From NCBI GenBank assembly GCA_001931905.2, contig MSJI02000360.1, positions 1 through 64,000 of the forward strand: a stretch of 64,000 nt of DNA, given 5' to 3'. A program made the position numbers and the translations under genes. This stretch comes from Cladosporium sp. IMV 00045 (taxonomy: Eukaryota; Ascomycota; Dothideomycetes; Cladosporiales; Cladosporiaceae). Of this stretch, positions 52,747-63,332 are shown piece by piece (the first letter of the stretch is position 1; every line of letters starts with the position of its first letter). Below the pieces are notes generated by a model. The model saw only the letters and a list, made by a program, of their open reading frames with translations. It searched no databases and was not told the DNA's origin.

Positions 52747-53133
52747 GTTGTGTGGTGATGGAGATGAGTTGGTACGCAGTTTGGGTTGTCGCTCTTGGTG
52801 GATTTGTTGTATGGTCTTGGGTCCGCGCAGGAAATCACCTAGGGACCTCTATATACATACAACCCTGCTGTTGTACTTGAAGGGCGTAGGTTTGTAGTAT
52901 AGTGGGGCGTTTTGTCACAGAATCGTCGGATTCGACCTTGCCTGGCGAGGTCAAACGGCGCAAAGGAGTTTAGTCGACAGCCCCGCCATTGGCTGTGGAT
53001 CTAGCCGCGTTTAGCCGTATTCGAGGTTTTTTCGTCTCTTTCGTATCTGATCAACACAAAAGTAACAACGCAGACCAAGTATTGCGCGTGTTGTGTAGAC
53101 AATGGATGTAGGGACAAAGCTTGCTCGGGCCAA
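52747..53133. other. short intergenic
   Basis: 387 bp: promoter of the acetyltransferase (minus) and 3' flank of the LYR-type gene (minus). Nothing recognised. Confidence 0.5.
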
Positions 53134-54393
53134 TTATCCAGTCTTCGTATTCGCAGCTTCGTCTGTGACAGAACCGGCGTCGGCAGCGGTCTCGAAACGA
53201 CTATCACTCATGGCATGGTGTCCCCAAGTAACACTCCACTTTTGTGTTGAAGGATCGTACTTCATCAGCGGACATTGTGAGAAGACGTCTAGCCAAACCC
53301 TCTGCATAAAGCGTGGTGTCACGTGGTGGGCGTGGCCTTTGCGAAACATGTCGGCGGGTAACTTGCCACGCTTGACCACCATCTCGAGTACCGACGGTGG
53401 AGGTGTGAGCTGCTTGCGTCTAGTGATTGGCAATTTTCCGGTCTTTTTGCGAAGAGCCAGATCGCGAAGGTCGTACCACTCTTTCTCCGGAAGTGGCGCT
53501 TGTACCGTAGACAGCAGATTCGCGTACCATTCCTTGAGCTTGTTCTTGACCCGTGATTGAGGCATTGGTTTATGCCATGCGTTCAACTCTGGCAATTCCA
53601 GTCCCAATCTGCGGGGATTTCGTCTGGCAATGCTCGGTGGGGATGCCTCTATCTGGCTCTTCAGCAATGCGTGGAGGGGTCTCGGCAGATCGTCCATGGC
53701 TTCCTTGATTTGCGCCTTTACTGGGCCAAGTGCATCGTCTTTCGCGGACTGCCCTTTCTTCTTGGCATCATTGCTGACGTGATTCCTGGGTACTGGTGAT
53801 TCCATCTGTAATTGGCCCGCTTCCTCCTCGTTTTGCTGGAGTTCGACTGGGAAGAGCGGCTTCATGAGATCCCTCCTCCGCTTTCCAATTCTTCCATATC
53901 CCATAGACAGAGCCTTCAGCATCATCTTCCTGTCTCCCTCGTTGGCGCGACGAAGCTGATATAAGGCCTGGCGGCTCTTTCTGCGCACAGTCTCCAATCT
54001 CTTCTTGAATTCCGGATCATCGCGGTTCTTGAAAATCCTGTAGTCGTAGGTCCGGAAGCGGTCCATTGCATGCTGCCGTATCCATGTCGCGACGAAGGGG
54101 TCTGGGAGGTAGGTGCATTCCCTCAAGATACCGCGGAGGACGTGTCGACTGGCGGTCCGATGGAATTCATCTGGATATAAAACATTGCCGCCATCCGGAT
54201 CGAAAAAATGGCTAGCATCGTTTTGCTGCGAAGAAGAGGCATCGGTCTGTTTATGTCGTGTTGAGACTTTCAAATTCCCAGCGATGTTGCTATTGACCAA
54301 GGATGGAGTCCATGATGGCGGCAGGGAAATACATGCTGACAGGGGACGTTGCCTTAGAGTGTATGACGGCCCTGACAGCAGTCGTGGTGGCAT
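53134..54393 (-). CDS. mitochondrial LYR-type protein, Cup1-like
   Basis: A single exon of 419 residues starting MPPRLLSG, the first ATG in frame. The first 60 residues form a presequence rich in R, S and P. Residues about 80-180 resemble the LYR/Complex1 family: HVLRGILRECTYLPDP, then RKSRQALYQLRRANEGDRKMMLKALSMGYGRIGKRRRD. This resembles the Cup1-like LYR domain of fungal mitochondrial proteins. The C-terminal half has a conserved W/P-rich part (MPQSRVKNKLKEWY, LTPPPSVLEM). LYR proteins act with the acyl carrier protein in Fe-S, respiratory-complex or mitoribosome assembly. A mitoribosome-linked role is possible but unproven. Confidence 0.75.
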   Translation of the reverse strand: MPPRLLSGPSYTLRQRPLSACISLPPSWTPSLVNSNIAGNLKVSTRHKQTDASSSQQNDASHFFDPDGGNVLYPDEFHRTASRHVLRGILRECTYLPDPFVATWIRQHAMDRFRTYDYRIFKNRDDPEFKKRLETVRRKSRQALYQLRRANEGDRKMMLKALSMGYGRIGKRRRDLMKPLFPVELQQNEEEAGQLQMESPVPRNHVSNDAKKKGQSAKDDALGPVKAQIKEAMDDLPRPLHALLKSQIEASPPSIARRNPRRLGLELPELNAWHKPMPQSRVKNKLKEWYANLLSTVQAPLPEKEWYDLRDLALRKKTGKLPITRRKQLTPPPSVLEMVVKRGKLPADMFRKGHAHHVTPRFMQRVWLDVFSQCPLMKYDPSTQKWSVTWGHHAMSDSRFETAADAGSVTDEAANTKTG

Positions 54394-54799
54394 GAACTCC
54401 TGGTTGCAGCTTATTAGCGAAGTTGAAACAGGGAGACGAGAGTCCAAAAGCAAGCCGTAAGTACAATTTCCTCCAAACTGCTTCCTCCCTCGCCGATAGT
54501 TGGACTTCACTCGAATCAAGCAGGCAGGCTAAGGTAACGGCCCGTTCGGCTCGAGAGTGCGGAGAAGGTGGATAACTCCTGCCTGAGGCTTATCCACTGG
54601 CAACCACCTCTTGTCTCATCTCCATGTCTGCCCTCTCACGCGTCACGCGTCGACTCGCGCCGTCCGACAAATTGATGCACCGACCTCTTTTTCCCATATG
54701 CGCTCACGTCCTCAAGCAGTATAGCAGCAGCAGGCGTATGACATCTCCTTGCGTCGCCCTCTCCCACTGCCACCACCTCCACCTGCGCCCGGCCGCCGC
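54394..54799. other. divergent promoter, LYR gene / MBF subunit gene
   Basis: 406 bp between the two starts; contains two ACGCGT boxes (54638-54650). Confidence 0.6.
54638..54650 (+). promoter_or_regulatory. paired MluI cell-cycle boxes (MCB)
   Basis: Two exact ACGCGT sites at 54638-54643 and 54645-54650, about 150-160 bp upstream of the MBF-subunit ATG. ACGCGT is the MBF target. Autoregulation is inferred. Confidence 0.55.
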
Positions 54800-57673
54800 A
54801 TGGCCAACCTCGCCGTCATGACCCCGCAACAGTCCTTCGTTCCTCCTCACGCCTCGCCGCAACGCAACCATCCCCATGCGCCGTCCCATGGCATGCCGAC
54901 TGGCTTCTCCCAGAGCTTCAACATGCCTTACGATGGTAGCCCACATGCGCACCCCAATGCGCCTCCTCCCGCGCAACACGCCTACAGCCAGAGCTTTCCG
55001 AACGGTCCAATCTCCAATCCGGGCTATGCGAGGAGTTTCGGCGACGGCCATGGAGGCAATCGGAATCCCAATGGCAAGCCTCAGATATATACGGTGCGTG
55101 GAGAGGAGCCTTGTCTTGTATTATGATTACGTTTTACTAATTCATGCTTTCGCAGGCCGTCTACTCCGGAGTACATGTCTACGAGATGGAAGTCCAAGGC
55201 GTCGCTTGCATGCGCCGCCGTAGCGATGGCTGGCTCAATGCTACTCAGATCCTCAAGGTCGCAGGAGTCGACAAAGGCAAACGCACAAAAGTTCTCGAGA
55301 AGGAAATCCTGACTGGCGAGCACGAGAAGGTTCAGGGTGGGTACGGAAAGTATCAAGGCACATGGATCAGCTACAAGAGAGGAAGAGAATTCTGTCGCCA
55401 GTACGCTGTAGAGGAGCTCTTGAGACCTTTACTCGATTACGATGTTTCTGCCGACGGTTCTGGAGGCCAAGGACAAGATACCCCAACGAAAGAACAGGCA
55501 ATGGCTGCCAACCGAAAACGCTTTTACAACAACCACCATCTGGACCCATCATCGAATCGTGGATCATCAACAAATGGAACGTTCTTTTCGAACATCTCGC
55601 CTTCAACGTCTGTCGCGCTCGCAGCCATGAATAAAGCTGCAAGACTGAACTCTCCCGTTCCACGACCAGGCAGTGCACAGAGGCAAGCCAGCAGACACCC
55701 ATCACAACAGGAAGGCTTCCCGGGTGGCAGCCAGCAGAGCATGACGTCGCAATACAGCTTCGACAACGATACCAAACCTGACTCTAGATACAACACACAA
55801 CTAAACGGCGTACACGAACCGCCAAGGAAGCGGAAGCGTATGGACAGTCAGGACGGCATGGGACCGCCAGCACTGCCTCTGGACACCTCGATGAGATCCA
55901 TGACACCTACGGAACCCAACGAAAGCTTTCTATACGAAACCACCTTATCGCAAGAGTTCGCGAACGCCGGGAGCGATACGGCAATGCCTCCTTTACCGGC
56001 TCCGAATACCGATAAACAGACGGAAAAGCTGAATCTTATCCTGGATCTCTTTGCGGACGCAGGTCGAACTGACTATAGCACGCATCCAGCGATCTTGCAG
56101 CTTTCTGGAGAAGAGTTCAACATGCCTCTCGACCACTCATCAAATAGTGCCCTCCATTGGGCTGCTACTCTGGCGAAGGTACCCTTGCTAAAGTTACTCC
56201 TGCGCAAGGGAGCCAACATCTGGCGTGGAAATGCTGCGGGTCAAAGTCCTTTGATTTCGGCGGTTATTGTCAATAACTGCTGGGAACATTCATGCTTCCC
56301 TGATTTGCTTGAGCTGCTGAGCCCCTTGATCGAGGCCCGAGATATTCAAGGCCGCACTGTGCTACACCACATCGCCGTATCCTCCGGCATCAAAGGAAGG
56401 GCGCCTAGCAGCAAGTACTACCTCGAGGCGCTGCTAGAGTTCTTGGTCCGCGTGGGAACCCAACCTAACTCTTCTATGAACACATCCGCCACATCGGCTG
56501 CTGCAGCGGTTGCTAGCATGGCCTCACAGCAAGCCAATGGCGATGATTTGAAGCAAGAGTCAGGCGATGCTCCCACTCTCAATGGCTCCAAGGGCGCTGT
56601 AAGCCTGGTGCGATTCTTGTCTCACATTGTTAACGCCAAGGACAAGGCTGGCAACACGGCTCTCAACCTGGTAGCTCGCATTGGAAACCGCAGCATCATC
56701 CAGCAATTGCTCGAAATTCACGCCGACCCGGGTTTGGCGAACAACAAGGGCGTCAGTGCGAAGGATTTTGGCATTGGGTCTGAGTCTGGCGAGGGTCTTT
56801 TGGCCAGCGGTATGGCATCACAACAGAGCACTCAACAAGCCCCTGCTTCTCAGGCAGAAGGCGAAGTAAGTGAGGATGCGGTGCCTGTGCCATCAAGTCA
56901 GACTGAGGACCTGAGCCAAGACGTAATCTCATGTGGGTTTCCCGAACGTCCTTCCTTGTAGTATAAACACTGACAATCTCGCAGCGCTTACATCGATGCT
57001 CACACAAAACCTCGCATCGCACAAAGAGTTACTCACCCAGAGAACCGAGCAAATAGACCGACTGAACGAGCAAATTCAAGAATTCAGCGCAGTCCAAAAG
57101 GCCGAACTCGAGCGCTTGCAAGAAACCCAAGCGAGAATCAAACTCCGAAGCGAAAAACAAGCCAAAATCGCCAACCTCAGACGCATCCTGGACGAAAAAC
57201 GAGCCAGAGCCCAACCCGAAACTCTGCAGCAAGTACAGAACGGCACCATCGATCTCGGAGCCGCAGACTCCGCTCTCCTCTCCGAAGACCTCTCTTCCAT
57301 CCTCCCCAGCATCCCCTCAGAAGACTCCCCCGTCGAGCCCGGCCAAAGCTCCCTCTTCACCTCCGCCCTCCCCGCCCCTTCAGACCTCCGCGCGCGCATC
57401 CACGCCTACAGCTCCAACAACGCGCAACTTCAAGACCAAGCCAACGAACTCCGCAGCCGCAGCAGCGAACTCGAAGGCTTGTACAGGCGTGTTGTCAGCT
57501 TGTGCACGCAAGTCGACGAAGATAAAGTCGAGGAGGCGCTGCCGAACTTGCTGGCGGCTGTGGAGAGCGAGAGGGGCGGTGGGATCGAGAGTCAAGGCGA
57601 TGTCGGACGCGTCAGGGACTTTTTGAGAAAAGTCGACGGTGGGCCGGTGCTTGGTGTTGGTGTGGAGGGTTGA
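54800..57673 (+). CDS. MBF transcription factor DNA-binding subunit (Mbp1/Res-like)
   Basis: The product is 919 residues from exons 54800-55093, 55156-56932 and 56985-57673; splicing is in phase (QIYT|AVYSG and VIS|SLTSML). Residues 99-194 are the APSES/KilA-N DNA-binding domain (GVACMRRRSDGWLNATQILKV, WISYKRGREFCRQY). Ankyrin repeats lie at about 410-610 (ALHWAATLAKVPLLKLLLRKGAN, RTVLHHIA, NTALNLVARIGNRSIIQQLLE). A coiled coil follows the last intron. In MBF this subunit pairs with Swi6/Cdc10 to drive G1/S genes through ACGCGT sites. The long disordered linkers make it larger than yeast Mbp1 (833 residues). The start could also be the ATG six codons on. Confidence 0.92.
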
Positions 57674-57983
57674 TTGTACAGAAATGGCTTTTTCGAAGGC
57701 AGGCGCTCTTTTTTCTTTTTTTCGGGATTTATTTTGCTTGGGAGGTTCTTTCTGCTTTTTCTGGTTTTTTTCGCTTTGAACCTTTGTCTTTTCCGTCGTT
57801 TTATTACCTACTTTGATACCTACACCGCTAAGTCTGAGAGTGACTATCGGTCTTGCTTTTGAAGAAATCTAACATGCTATCGTCCTTTCGAATCATTACA
57901 CAAACAATCTAAACCACCCGGAATTACCTCCAATCACACTTCCAACCCTCCCTCCCTTATTCATATCGATACATCAACCCCTC
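57674..57983. other. convergent intergenic
   Basis: 310 bp; T-rich 3' flank of the MBF gene (57706-57800) and the end of PMS1. Nothing else recognised. Confidence 0.6.
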
Positions 57984-60900
57984 TTATCCCCGTCCAGCAA
58001 GCCACCCCTTCCAATCCGTCCCCCCATCCCCATCCTCACCACCACCATCACCAACCAACAACCCCTCCCTCCACCCCTGCCACCCTCCCAAACCAACCAA
58101 ATGCCTCATCGTCGGCCTCCCGTGCGGGCAATTCCACGGCTTCTCCATCTCCCCCATGTGCCGCACCACGCGCTCCATTTGCTTCAGCGTCAGCGTTTTG
58201 CCCACCATGATGCTGCTGCGGCAGGCGCGCATGGCGAGGATGCGTTGGACTTTGCGCGGGCGGGGGATGTTCCTTGTCTCTGCTATTGTTGTTGGTTTTG
58301 AGGAGGTGGAAGGGTTGGTGGAGGTGGTGTTGGTGGGTGTGTCGGATAGCAGGTAGAGGAGTTCGGACAGGTCGGAGAGGTCGAAGGTCGTGGTGTGTGA
58401 GGTGGGGAGGGTGAGGAGGCGGCAGGTGCGGGTTTCGGTTTCGAGGGTGGAGTTTTCCGGGTCGAGGGACGGGGAGGAGGGGGAGGTGGATGTGGTTGTG
58501 CTTATTTCGACTTCGAAGCCGTTAGCTTTCAGGGCTTCGGAGTGGTTGAGCACGACTTCCTGCTCGACAGCGGTGAGGTCGAGGAGTTTCGGGTGGACGA
58601 GACGTTGGCTTTGCAGGGTGGTCGTGCGCCGGAAGCGCTCGTAATTGTATTTCTCGTCCGCGGCGTGTTGGTCGATGATGAAGAGCTCGTCTTGGTCTTG
58701 GGAGTGCGAGGCGGGGCGCACGGCGAGGATGAATCCTAGGTTGAATTGGCCGATGATGCGCATTCGTGCGAAGTCGGCTTTGGTCACGGTCAGGGAGAGT
58801 TTGTTCTCGGCTTGGGCGCTGTCCAGGTCGTCTTTGATGAGAGCGTTGGAGCGGCAGGGCTCGCGTGCTTTAGAAGGTGTCGTAGTTTTTGCAGCTGCGA
58901 GTGTCTGCAGCTTGATCTCGTCGATTGACGGCTGTAGTGTGCAACACAGTTGAAGCGTAGAGTCTTTCCGCCCATGTGAGTGTTTCAACACTTGTGATGC
59001 TCGTTGGAGATTTTGGGACGTAGGTACTGCGGCTGCATTCTCGGCTTCTTGAATGAGCTTTGCAACTCTTGCGTCTTCTCTGACCTTCTTCTCGTCTTCA
59101 TCAAGGTAATCTTCATCTGATTCATCTTCATCTTGAGGGACTAGTATGGGGGCATTCAAATCAGAAGTATGGCGATTCATATGCCTTCTCGGAGCGGGAT
59201 CTTGTGTGGCTTTGTCCTCGTCGGCCATGTCGAGGTCCTCATCATTATCAGATGGCTGCTCTTCCTGCTCTTCCTCCTCTTCTGGTTCACTGCCCTCCTT
59301 CTCAGATACGTCGCCGCCCAAATGTGAAGGCTGTGAGGAATCAGCTTGGGTTCCGCTATCATCATCACCAATTTGCGACCCAGGCGCAGCAAAATTGCGA
59401 AGACCACGAGCAAGCAGCGGCGAATAACCGAACCCTGCTATGGCCTGCGAATTTTTTGGCTCATGAATCTTGCGCTTCTTGTACATCGGAGCACTCCCTA
59501 TGACCGTCGTGGTCGTTTGGTTGCCAACCGTGATTTCCGCGGTCTGCAATGGTGTACGCTTTGGTCGCATCCGATCAAAGGCATTCGCAACTGGCCCTGG
59601 TGTCGACTTCTGACTGCTGGGTGCTAGTGCTGGTATCTGTGCTTCCTGCAGGTGACTTGAGGATGCTTCAGCGCTGAGTTCGTGGTTTTCGTCCCTTCCA
59701 CGGGCATTGTTTGACATTTGTTCGACTTCTCGTGCCTGATCCATGAAGGCGTTGAAATCTTGAACCCTTTTGGGCACAGTGGGTGGCCTCTGAGAGAAGA
59801 GATCATCAAATGGAGTGCTCATTGGATCCGCTGTGTTGATTGCCTGTGTTTGCACATTTGTGCGCGTATCGGTTGGGGGATTGTTCTCGACTTCGAGTGA
59901 AGCGTCGTCATTATTGTCACTGTCTTTCTCGGCCTCTTGTCGAACATTATTGCGGCCCGTCGACGAGCTTGTGTCTCCGTCCTTGTGTGTAAAGTCTGCA
60001 AGACCCTGCTTCCCCTTGGACGGCCGGCGCTGAGGAGTTGTTTTCTCTTTACGCAATTCGCTATCGCGACCTGCCCAGCTTTCGATCAGGCCTGCTGGTG
60101 AAGCATCTGATCCATGACTTGAGCTTCGACGAGCCCCGGTAACTGCATTTGGTCTGCTGAGACTCGTGTCCTCATCTTGCCGTTCTACTCTGCCCTCTTC
60201 AGCTTCGCTGTCCTCTTCGTTCTCTTCAAGAAAAGGCCCAGTAGACGGCTTTTTGGAGAGAGTAAGCGGCTGTAACGAAGGCAATTTCCGATTTGGCAAA
60301 GTCGACTGTGGCACAGTATGATCCGTATGCTCGAATATTTCAGTCAGAGCGGACTTTAGACTATCAAGTAATGCCGCTTGGTCGTGCAGCATGATAGTCC
60401 TCTTGTCGGGTGAAACGTTGACATCGTAAGCATTGGTATCCATGATCAAATTCGCGAAGATAAATGGTGACTGCGAGACGTTGAAAGACTTGTAGACCTC
60501 GTTGAAGGCCTTCGAAACCTGAGGCAGTCCACATGGGCGTGAATTGACGAAGAACATCTGTCGATCGGGAGCTTGGCGTCCTTCTCCAAAGACTGGCTTT
60601 GAGATGTGCCCTTGAATCAAGACCTGGTTGGAGCGGTCTGCGGGCTGGGTGGACCAATTTTTGACGCTTTGCGTGGAAGGCCCTTTGCTTGGTTCCATGT
60701 CAAGCTTGAGATCTAGACTGACCAGCGCTAGAAGCGTCTTTGCCCCGAAGACGTTGACGACGTTCTCCTTGGTGGTGGTATTGGTTTTGGTCGAGAAAAC
60801 GACAACCTTCTTGCCTTTGGGCATCTGATTGCTCACCGCGTATCTCACGCCAACACTGATGCAAGCGTAAGAATTCAACAGAGTGGTGACTTTGCCGTAT

Positions 60901-61409
60901 TCCCGCTTGATGTTCTTCTCGAGCTCCTTACGACGGACCGGTAGGGCTTGGAAGAGGTTTTCGACAACAACCGTTGTGCCCCTCTGAGCTGCAACGACAC
61001 TCGTTCCTTTGAGCTTGCCTGAAGTCTCGAACTCCAGACGCTTCCCGACAGCACCATCTTCAGCTCGTGCCGTGATGATGTGGAATTTTGATAATGCGCA
61101 TAAAGATGACAAAGCTTCACCTCGGAAGCCGAAAGTCTCCAGGGAAGTGAGGTCCTCATAACTCGAGAGTTTGGATGTGTAATGCTTCAAAGCAATGGTC
61201 TCATAGTCGTCAGGCGATATGCCTTTGCCATTGTCTGACACCTCTATCGAGTCCAATCCCTGATTTTTGAAGCGAACTTCGATCGACGTGGCTCCAGCGT
61301 CCAGGCTGTTCTCGACCAGTTCCTTGACGACTGAATTGAGGTCGACGATCACTTGGCCAGATTGGATTTGGTGGACTGAGCGTCCTTCTATGGCCTTTAT
61401 TGTGGCCAT
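57984..61409 (-). CDS. PMS1: DNA mismatch repair protein Pms1 (MutL alpha subunit)
   Basis: A single exon of 1141 residues. The GHKL ATPase is clear: VVKELVENSLDAGAT, SDNGKGI and TFGFRGEALSSL, then the MutL transducer domain with NVSPDKRTIMLHDQ. A linker of about 400 residues is disordered and acidic. The C-terminal endonuclease domain has the metal-binding DQHAADEKYNYE (DQHA(X)2E(X)4E), the ACRSSI motif and CPHGRPTMRH. With Mlh1 it forms MutL alpha, which nicks DNA during mismatch repair in the nucleus. The protein is somewhat longer than yeast Pms1 because of the linker. Two ACGCG-type motifs lie about 85-95 bp upstream of the start. Confidence 0.96.
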   Translation of the reverse strand: MATIKAIEGRSVHQIQSGQVIVDLNSVVKELVENSLDAGATSIEVRFKNQGLDSIEVSDNGKGISPDDYETIALKHYTSKLSSYEDLTSLETFGFRGEALSSLCALSKFHIITARAEDGAVGKRLEFETSGKLKGTSVVAAQRGTTVVVENLFQALPVRRKELEKNIKREYGKVTTLLNSYACISVGVRYAVSNQMPKGKKVVVFSTKTNTTTKENVVNVFGAKTLLALVSLDLKLDMEPSKGPSTQSVKNWSTQPADRSNQVLIQGHISKPVFGEGRQAPDRQMFFVNSRPCGLPQVSKAFNEVYKSFNVSQSPFIFANLIMDTNAYDVNVSPDKRTIMLHDQAALLDSLKSALTEIFEHTDHTVPQSTLPNRKLPSLQPLTLSKKPSTGPFLEENEEDSEAEEGRVERQDEDTSLSRPNAVTGARRSSSHGSDASPAGLIESWAGRDSELRKEKTTPQRRPSKGKQGLADFTHKDGDTSSSTGRNNVRQEAEKDSDNNDDASLEVENNPPTDTRTNVQTQAINTADPMSTPFDDLFSQRPPTVPKRVQDFNAFMDQAREVEQMSNNARGRDENHELSAEASSSHLQEAQIPALAPSSQKSTPGPVANAFDRMRPKRTPLQTAEITVGNQTTTTVIGSAPMYKKRKIHEPKNSQAIAGFGYSPLLARGLRNFAAPGSQIGDDDSGTQADSSQPSHLGGDVSEKEGSEPEEEEEQEEQPSDNDEDLDMADEDKATQDPAPRRHMNRHTSDLNAPILVPQDEDESDEDYLDEDEKKVREDARVAKLIQEAENAAAVPTSQNLQRASQVLKHSHGRKDSTLQLCCTLQPSIDEIKLQTLAAAKTTTPSKAREPCRSNALIKDDLDSAQAENKLSLTVTKADFARMRIIGQFNLGFILAVRPASHSQDQDELFIIDQHAADEKYNYERFRRTTTLQSQRLVHPKLLDLTAVEQEVVLNHSEALKANGFEVEISTTTSTSPSSPSLDPENSTLETETRTCRLLTLPTSHTTTFDLSDLSELLYLLSDTPTNTTSTNPSTSSKPTTIAETRNIPRPRKVQRILAMRACRSSIMVGKTLTLKQMERVVRHMGEMEKPWNCPHGRPTMRHLVGLGGWQGWREGLLVGDGGGEDGDGGTDWKGWLAGRG

Positions 61410-61967
61410 TGTGGTGTGCTTTCAGCCCATGTTAGATACTTTTGGATATGCCGTGAAATGTGGCGTATGGATTGTCTGGCTGTTGAAGCGAAACGCGACA
61501 ACGCGCTGCGCTGCCTGGAGCCTGACGTCCAGTCCACGCCAAGCATTCGTTCACCCTCTACTTTCACAGCGTCTTCTGGTCCGACTCTATTTTGTTCCAT
61601 TTCAAATGCCCTGCAAAGCAATTCTCGAAAGACAAGTCGAATCGGCTTTTCATAAACAAGACCGCGCAAATGACGCTCTGGCCTCTTAATGTACATGTAC
61701 TTGTGGCAAATCTTTTGGCAGAACGCCCCCTTTCACGCTTCATTGCTCGAAGGAGGTGAGGTGAGGTGGGTTCAAGGAACATTGACTGATATTACACACA
61801 CGGACATGATGGATTGAACGCACGCATCGGTCGGTCAAGAAGGTAATGATATTAGTACACATACGTACGAGCCATTCTCAAGTGGGGTATCTCATGCTCG
61901 GTTGTTTGCATCAACACTCAATCGCTAACAAGTATGGCCTTCCATTGAGAGCCTCTCTCAAACGGAA
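61410..61967. other. intergenic with PMS1 promoter
   Basis: 558 bp between the PMS1 start and the 3' end of the macrodomain gene. ACGCGA at 61493 and ACGCGC at 61501 lie 3 bp apart. Confidence 0.5.
61493..61506. promoter_or_regulatory. paired MCB-like motifs upstream of PMS1
   Basis: ACGCGA (61493-61498) and ACGCGC (61501-61506), 85-95 bp upstream of the PMS1 ATG. Mismatch repair genes are often G1/S regulated in fungi; the link is inferred and the pentamer is common in GC-rich DNA. Confidence 0.3.
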
Positions 61968-62618
61968 TCAGTCCTCTTTTGCTTTGGTCACCTCAGTCGT
62001 GTTGTCTTCGTCGCTCGTTTTGCGCTTTTTGGCATCAGGCTCCCCAGCGTCGGACGGTTCTTTCGATGGGACATCAGGCAGATCTGGTGTCTGACTGTCT
62101 TTCGAGTCTGTTGTTTCATCCGCGCCGACTTCTTCGTCTGGCTCCTCAGAAGCGGGCGGGAAAAATTGCCTGAGAACAGTCAGCTTCACAATTCTAATAC
62201 CTCACCCTTTACATGTTGCCTTTAACTCACGGGATGAACTTCTCATACGCTTTCTCGTCCTTCTCCAAGAAGCTGCAAAAAACGATCCTATCAATCTTCC
62301 CGCCCCTCTCCCCGTCCGCATCCAACCACCCTTTCACGGCCGCAATCGCCGCCTCAGCAGCCTCTTCGCTCGGATAGCCGTACACGCCCGTACTCAGCGC
62401 ACTGAAAGCGATACTCTTGCAACCATGCTGCACCGCAAGATCGAGACTCGTGGTGTAGCAGCTCTGCAGCAGTTGCGTGTGCAGGCCCTGCTTTTTGGTG
62501 GTGCGGTAGACAGGGCCGACGGCGTGGATGACTTTCTCGCAGGGCAATTCGTAGGCGCCGGTGATTTTTGCACTGCCTGTGTTGCAGCCATCGAGAGTCT
62601 CGCATTCTTCGAGGAGTT

Positions 62619-62649
<31 letters not shown>

Positions 62650-62856
62650 GACGCCGCCGCCGCCTAGGAGAGATTCGTTGGCGGCGTTGACGATTGCGTC
62701 GGTGCTGAGGCGGGTGATGTCGGTGCGGATGAGGGAGATTTTGTCATTGTATGTGCTTGTCGCGTTGGGTTGTGTTGTGTTTGAGGGTGAGAGGCGGTTG
62801 GTTGTGTAGAGGAGTGTGAGGGTGGGGATCTCGGTGAGGGAGATTGGAGGAGCCAT
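61968..62856 (-). CDS. macrodomain (ADP-ribose-binding) protein
   Basis: The product is 275 residues, with exons 62856-62231 and 62169-61968; the 61 bp intron (GTGAGT...CTCAG) joins KFIP to [13 protein letters not shown]. The macro fold spans about 38-207: [20 protein letters not shown] (VNAAN 56-60, GGGGVDG 65-71), then HAVGPVYR and [13 protein letters not shown], all diagnostic of the MacroD/YmdB class. Such proteins remove or bind ADP-ribose (O-acetyl-ADP-ribose or mono-ADP-ribosyl groups). The C-terminal 65 residues are acidic and disordered and include DAKKRKT, a possible nuclear signal. The gene is divergent from GlnRS. Confidence 0.93.
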
Positions 62857-63332
62857 TGCAAGTGTGAGGAGAGGAAGAGAAGACAGAGGACGTCTTTTGC
62901 TTGCAAGAGTTTCTTTTTATCAGAGGAAGCACAAGGCAACTTCACTTACATGTGGTAATTGTTTACATGGAGCTTCAAGCATGACGTTCCTGATAATACA
63001 TTTCTGGAAGTGAGGGGCTCTCATCAGTCGCGCGCGTTTGGTGGCAGAAACAGCAGCAAGTCCATCGCGGGGTTGCTTTGGTGGGCTGGAGCACCGCCAC
63101 AGAAATCCGTCTCGCTTCTTATCGGGCTTTCTTTATTGTTTGACTCAGGCCTGCGTCCAGAAGATCACTTTCAATCCTGCGATTGCACTTTTCGCATATA
63201 CCCGTGAGTGTTGCCAAATCTTACCGAAGTGTACTTGTGAGTCCTCTTCGGTGTCGATATTACTGCCCTCTACCCTCTCAACGTTGCTAATCGCAATTCG
63301 ATCGCTCAGAGGGCAACAAACACCAACAATCA
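62857..63332. other. divergent promoter, macrodomain / GlnRS
   Basis: 476 bp between two ATGs. No motif singled out. Confidence 0.5.
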
